From Bacteroidota bacterium (lineage in GTDB: Bacteria; Bacteroidota; Bacteroidia; Bacteroidales; VadinHA17): a stretch of 7,951 nt of DNA. Numbering within the stretch: position 1 is the stretch's first letter; each line of letters opens with the position of its first letter. The notes beneath the pieces are model-generated. The model worked only from the letters and a program-made list of their open reading frames with translations. It did no database searches and was not told the origin of the DNA. Positions 5,818 through 7,951 of this stretch are shown here, piece after piece. Both the position numbers and the translations under genes were made by a program. The DNA is taken from contig JAKLFN010000094.1 of the NCBI GenBank assembly GCA_022711195.1, positions 1 through 7,951 on the forward strand. The letters run 5' to 3'.

Positions 5818-7245
5818 ATGAAACCAATAATGATTAAGAAAATCTTCAGCGCCGGCACTATGAGATCATTCTTTCGTGATCTCAGGGAAGCCGTTGCCGG
5901 TACTGAGCAGGATTTCACAGAGGGGAAATTAAGCAGGGCAATCCTGCTTCTTTCAATTCCTGCAGTGCTTGAAATGATAATGGAATCTGTATTCGTTATC
6001 GTTGATATCTGGTTCGTTTCAAAACTTGGCGCTGACGCCGTCGCTACTGTCGGTCTTACTGAATCGCTTATTACGATAGTATATGCGATCTCACTAGGTC
6101 TGGCAACAGCAACAACTTCACTTGTGTCAAGGAGAATAGGAGAGAAGAATCCGGAGAAAGCTGCCCGAACTGCTTTTCAGGCTATACTAACGGGACTGAT
6201 AGTTTCCCTGATCATTTCAATACCTGGTGCAATTTATGCAGGCAGACTGCTTGACCTTATGGGAGCCTCCGATGAAATTGTTGAAACAATGTCGGGCTAT
6301 GCTTCAATAATGCTGGGAGGAAATGTGGTAATAATGCTCCTGTTTATTATCAATGCAATTTTCAGAAGCGCCGGTGATGCTGCTGTTGCCATGAGAGTCC
6401 TGTGGGTGGGCAACATTATAAATATTGTTCTTGACCCGCTTCTTATTTTCGGCATCGGTCCGTTCCCTGAAATGGGGATCGAAGGAGCCGCCGTGGCTAC
6501 GACAATGGGAAGAGGCATTGCAGTTCTCTATCAGCTGTGGCTGCTCTTTTTCGGAAGGAAAAGGATAAGCCTCTCCGCAAAGCATTTTGGATTTGACTTC
6601 AGGATAATCGCACGGCTCCTAAAGATATCGTTGGGAAGCATCGGACAGAACCTCATAGCGACAACAAGCTGGATCGCATTAGTCAGGATAATTTCTGTTT
6701 TCGGAAGTAACATTGTCGCAGGATATACTATTGCAATAAGAATTATCAGCTTCACCCTGCTTCCCTCATGGGGTATAGCAAATGCTGCATCGACTCTTGT
6801 TGGACAGAACCTCGGTGCAAAAAAACCAGACAGGGCAGAACGCTCTGTCATTGTTACCGGATGGGTGAATATGATCCTCCTGGGAACTGTGGGCCTGGTT
6901 TATATTTTTTTTCCGGGATATTTTATAAAGCTTTTTATAAATGAACCTGATGTGCTGTCATCAGGGATCGAATGCCTGCGGATTGTAAGCCTGGGATTTA
7001 TTGCTTACGGTTTCGGGATGGTCGTTTCCAATTCATTCAATGGTGCAGGCGACACAGGAACACCGCTGAAAGTAAACTTCGTTGCATACTGGCTGATAGA
7101 AATACCTCTCGCATGGCTGCTGGCTATGAAAGCAGGAATGAACGAGAATGGTGTTTTCTGGTCAATCGTTATTGCAGAATCATTTATGACCCTGACTGCT
7201 TTCCTGATCTTCAGGAGAGGCAAATGGAAACTTAAGGAAGTGTAA
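5818..7245 (+). CDS. MATE-family efflux transporter
   Basis: The 475-residue integral membrane protein belongs to the multidrug and toxic compound extrusion family. These transporters export organic cations, drugs or metabolites from the cytoplasm using a Na+ or H+ gradient. It shows about twelve hydrophobic segments in two homologous halves. Characteristic stretches are SIPAVLEMIMESVF (46-59), NAIFRSAGDA (179-188), NIINIVLDPLLIFGIG (199-214), ANAASTLVGQNLGA (321-334) and NSFNGAGDTGTPLK (405-418). Length and halves are normal, and nothing looks broken. I start it at ATG 5818 because the upstream in-frame TTG (5800) lies inside the predicted -7 promoter box; ATG 5830 is also possible. It is divergent from the kamA operon, with about 260 bp between them, so joint regulation is possible. 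The substrate is unknown, and export of the kamA-cluster product is only a guess. Confidence 0.93.
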   Translation: MKPIMIKKIFSAGTMRSFFRDLREAVAGTEQDFTEGKLSRAILLLSIPAVLEMIMESVFVIVDIWFVSKLGADAVATVGLTESLITIVYAISLGLATATTSLVSRRIGEKNPEKAARTAFQAILTGLIVSLIISIPGAIYAGRLLDLMGASDEIVETMSGYASIMLGGNVVIMLLFIINAIFRSAGDAAVAMRVLWVGNIINIVLDPLLIFGIGPFPEMGIEGAAVATTMGRGIAVLYQLWLLFFGRKRISLSAKHFGFDFRIIARLLKISLGSIGQNLIATTSWIALVRIISVFGSNIVAGYTIAIRIISFTLLPSWGIANAASTLVGQNLGAKKPDRAERSVIVTGWVNMILLGTVGLVYIFFPGYFIKLFINEPDVLSSGIECLRIVSLGFIAYGFGMVVSNSFNGAGDTGTPLKVNFVAYWLIEIPLAWLLAMKAGMNENGVFWSIVIAESFMTLTAFLIFRRGKWKLKEV

Positions 7246-7269
7246 AAATGGACTGAATACCCCCCATCA

Positions 7270-7294
7270 CCCCTGAAGGGGGCTAATTTTGTTT
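7270..7294 (+). terminator. Candidate rho-independent terminator after the MATE gene
   Basis: CCCC-TGAA-GGGG (7270-7281) forms a short GC hairpin 24 bp after the MATE stop. It is followed by CTAATTTTGTTT, a T-rich though interrupted tract. The stem can also pair with the second palindrome at 7332-7350, giving a larger alternative structure between the convergent genes. Confidence 0.5.
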
Positions 7295-7352
7295 ACTTGT
7301 CAGAATCAGACATAAGTTCTTAAGTATTTAGATTAGGCCCCCTTCAGGGGGC
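7270..7352. repeat. Pair of inverted GC-rich palindromic elements
   Basis: CCCCTGAAGGGGGCTAAT (7270-7287) and ATTAGGCCCCCTTCAGGGG (7332-7350) are inverted copies that differ by one extra G, with 44 bp between them. Each is itself a small hairpin with a TGAA or TTCA loop; the second has a 6-bp GCCCCC/GGGGGC stem (7337-7352). The motif resembles short intergenic palindromes that I recall as common in Bacteroidota genomes. They lie between the convergent MATE and arfB genes and may work as a bidirectional terminator or as a REP-like element. Confidence 0.65.
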
Positions 7353-7396
7353 AGCCAGGCGTTAGCATGGCAGGGGCAAATCCGTGCCTCTCATAA

Positions 7397-7813
7397 TCAT
7401 GTTATGTCCTTCCTGCGGAGTTCTTTTGTTTTGCTCCTGAGCTTTTTCGTTTCAAGCCTTTTTTCCTGAGAGGCCTTGGTCGGTACTGTCTTTTTTCTTT
7501 TCCGCTTCTCAGTAAGAGCCTTGGCAATAAGTTTATAAAACTTCTCTTCAGCCTTCCTTCTGTTCATCAGCTGGGTCCGTTCCGATTGTGAAACGATTAA
7601 CAGTTCGCCGGCAGCGTTAATTTTGTTCTTCAGCTTAGCGGTAATCATTATCTTTTCATCCTGCGTCAGCGAATCTGATTCCATTACATTAAATCTCAGC
7701 TCTACACGTGAATTTACTTTGTTCACATTTTGTCCGCCGGGACCACCTGAGCGTGAAGCGGTGAATCTTATTTCCCCTGGAGCGATCCTTGACTTTATTT
7801 CATCCGTAGTCAT
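7397..7813 (-). CDS. arfB: Alternative ribosome-rescue factor / peptidyl-tRNA hydrolase ArfB (YaeJ)
   Basis: The 138-residue protein is a stand-alone release-factor catalytic domain. It contains SRSGGPGGQNVNKVNSRVEL (20-39), whose GGQ (26-28) hydrolyses the peptidyl-tRNA ester. It ends in a highly basic tail (about 101-138: KRKRKK, KRLETKKLRSKTKELRRK), which in ArfB reaches into the empty mRNA channel of stalled ribosomes. There is no codon-recognition domain. It therefore rescues ribosomes stalled without a stop codon. I start at ATG 7813: it places GGQ where ArfB has it, has AAGG a few bases upstream, and lies 11 bp after the stop of the transporter gene. ATG 7852 would add 13 residues and overlap that gene by 28 bp. 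The spacing suggests co-transcription with the transporter. Confidence 0.92.
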   Translation of the reverse strand: MTTDEIKSRIAPGEIRFTASRSGGPGGQNVNKVNSRVELRFNVMESDSLTQDEKIMITAKLKNKINAAGELLIVSQSERTQLMNRRKAEEKFYKLIAKALTEKRKRKKTVPTKASQEKRLETKKLRSKTKELRRKDIT

Positions 7814-7824
7814 ATACCTTATTA

Positions 7825-7951
7825 TTATATGAAGAACAATGCCACTCCGCATACACTAAGGAGCGATCCGACGAGTTCGGGAAGTGTCACCTTCTGCTTA
7901 TATATCAGGTATGCCGGCAGGATTATGAAGACCGGTGTCAGGGCCATGATG
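7825..7951 (-). CDS. DMT/EamA-family transporter, C-terminal fragment (cut by the right edge)
   Basis: Only the last 41 codons are visible, ending in TAA at 7827-7825; the 5' end lies beyond the window. The peptide contains MALTPVFIILPAYLIYKQKV (residues 2-21 of the fragment), then TLPELVGSLLSVCGVALFFI, so there are two hydrophobic segments separated by a basic, polar turn. This is the pattern of the last two helices of EamA-domain drug/metabolite transporters: ALTPVF, then a basic loop, then LPELVGSLLSVCGVALFF. The substrate cannot be inferred. The gene reads into arfB with an 11-bp gap. Confidence 0.75.
   Translation of the reverse strand, partial: IMALTPVFIILPAYLIYKQKVTLPELVGSLLSVCGVALFFI

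Overview
This window looks like chromosomal DNA of a member of the Bacteroidota. The basis is moderate G+C with A+T-rich intergenic gaps, weak or absent Shine-Dalgarno sequences, a TAnnTTTG-type -7 promoter element, and a left-edge surface protein of a kind common in Bacteroidales. I see no insertion sequence, prophage, CRISPR array, tRNA or rRNA.

Layout. Positions 1-831 (minus) hold the N-terminal 277 residues of a secreted repeat protein that runs off the left edge. A plus-strand CYTH-domain triphosphatase (1028-1477) follows. It converges, with a single base between stop codons, on a leftward run of five genes: a KamA-family radical SAM aminomutase (5557 to 4316), two different Ddl-like ATP-grasp ligases (4307 to 3333 and 3336 to 2368), a GNAT acetyltransferase (2365 to 1883) and a small DUF486 membrane protein (1847 to 1479). 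Divergent from kamA across about 260 bp is a MATE transporter (5818-7245). A pair of inverted GC-rich palindromes separates it from the convergent ribosome-rescue hydrolase arfB (7813 to 7397). A DMT/EamA transporter lies just upstream of arfB and is cut by the right edge.

The main interest is the four-gene core kamA / ATP-grasp / ATP-grasp / GNAT. The genes are packed at +8, -4 and +2 bp, so they are almost certainly co-transcribed. The aminomutase keeps the residues that bind lysine in lysine 2,3-aminomutase, so beta-lysine is the likely first product. Two carboxylate-amine ligases and an acetyltransferase then suggest that beta-lysine is built into a small, possibly N-acetylated peptide. 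That resembles in logic, but not in gene content, the N-epsilon-acetyl-beta-lysine and N-acetylglutaminylglutamine amide osmolyte pathways. I know of no characterised product for this combination, and the product assignment is inference. The DUF486 and MATE proteins are possible but unproven transport partners.
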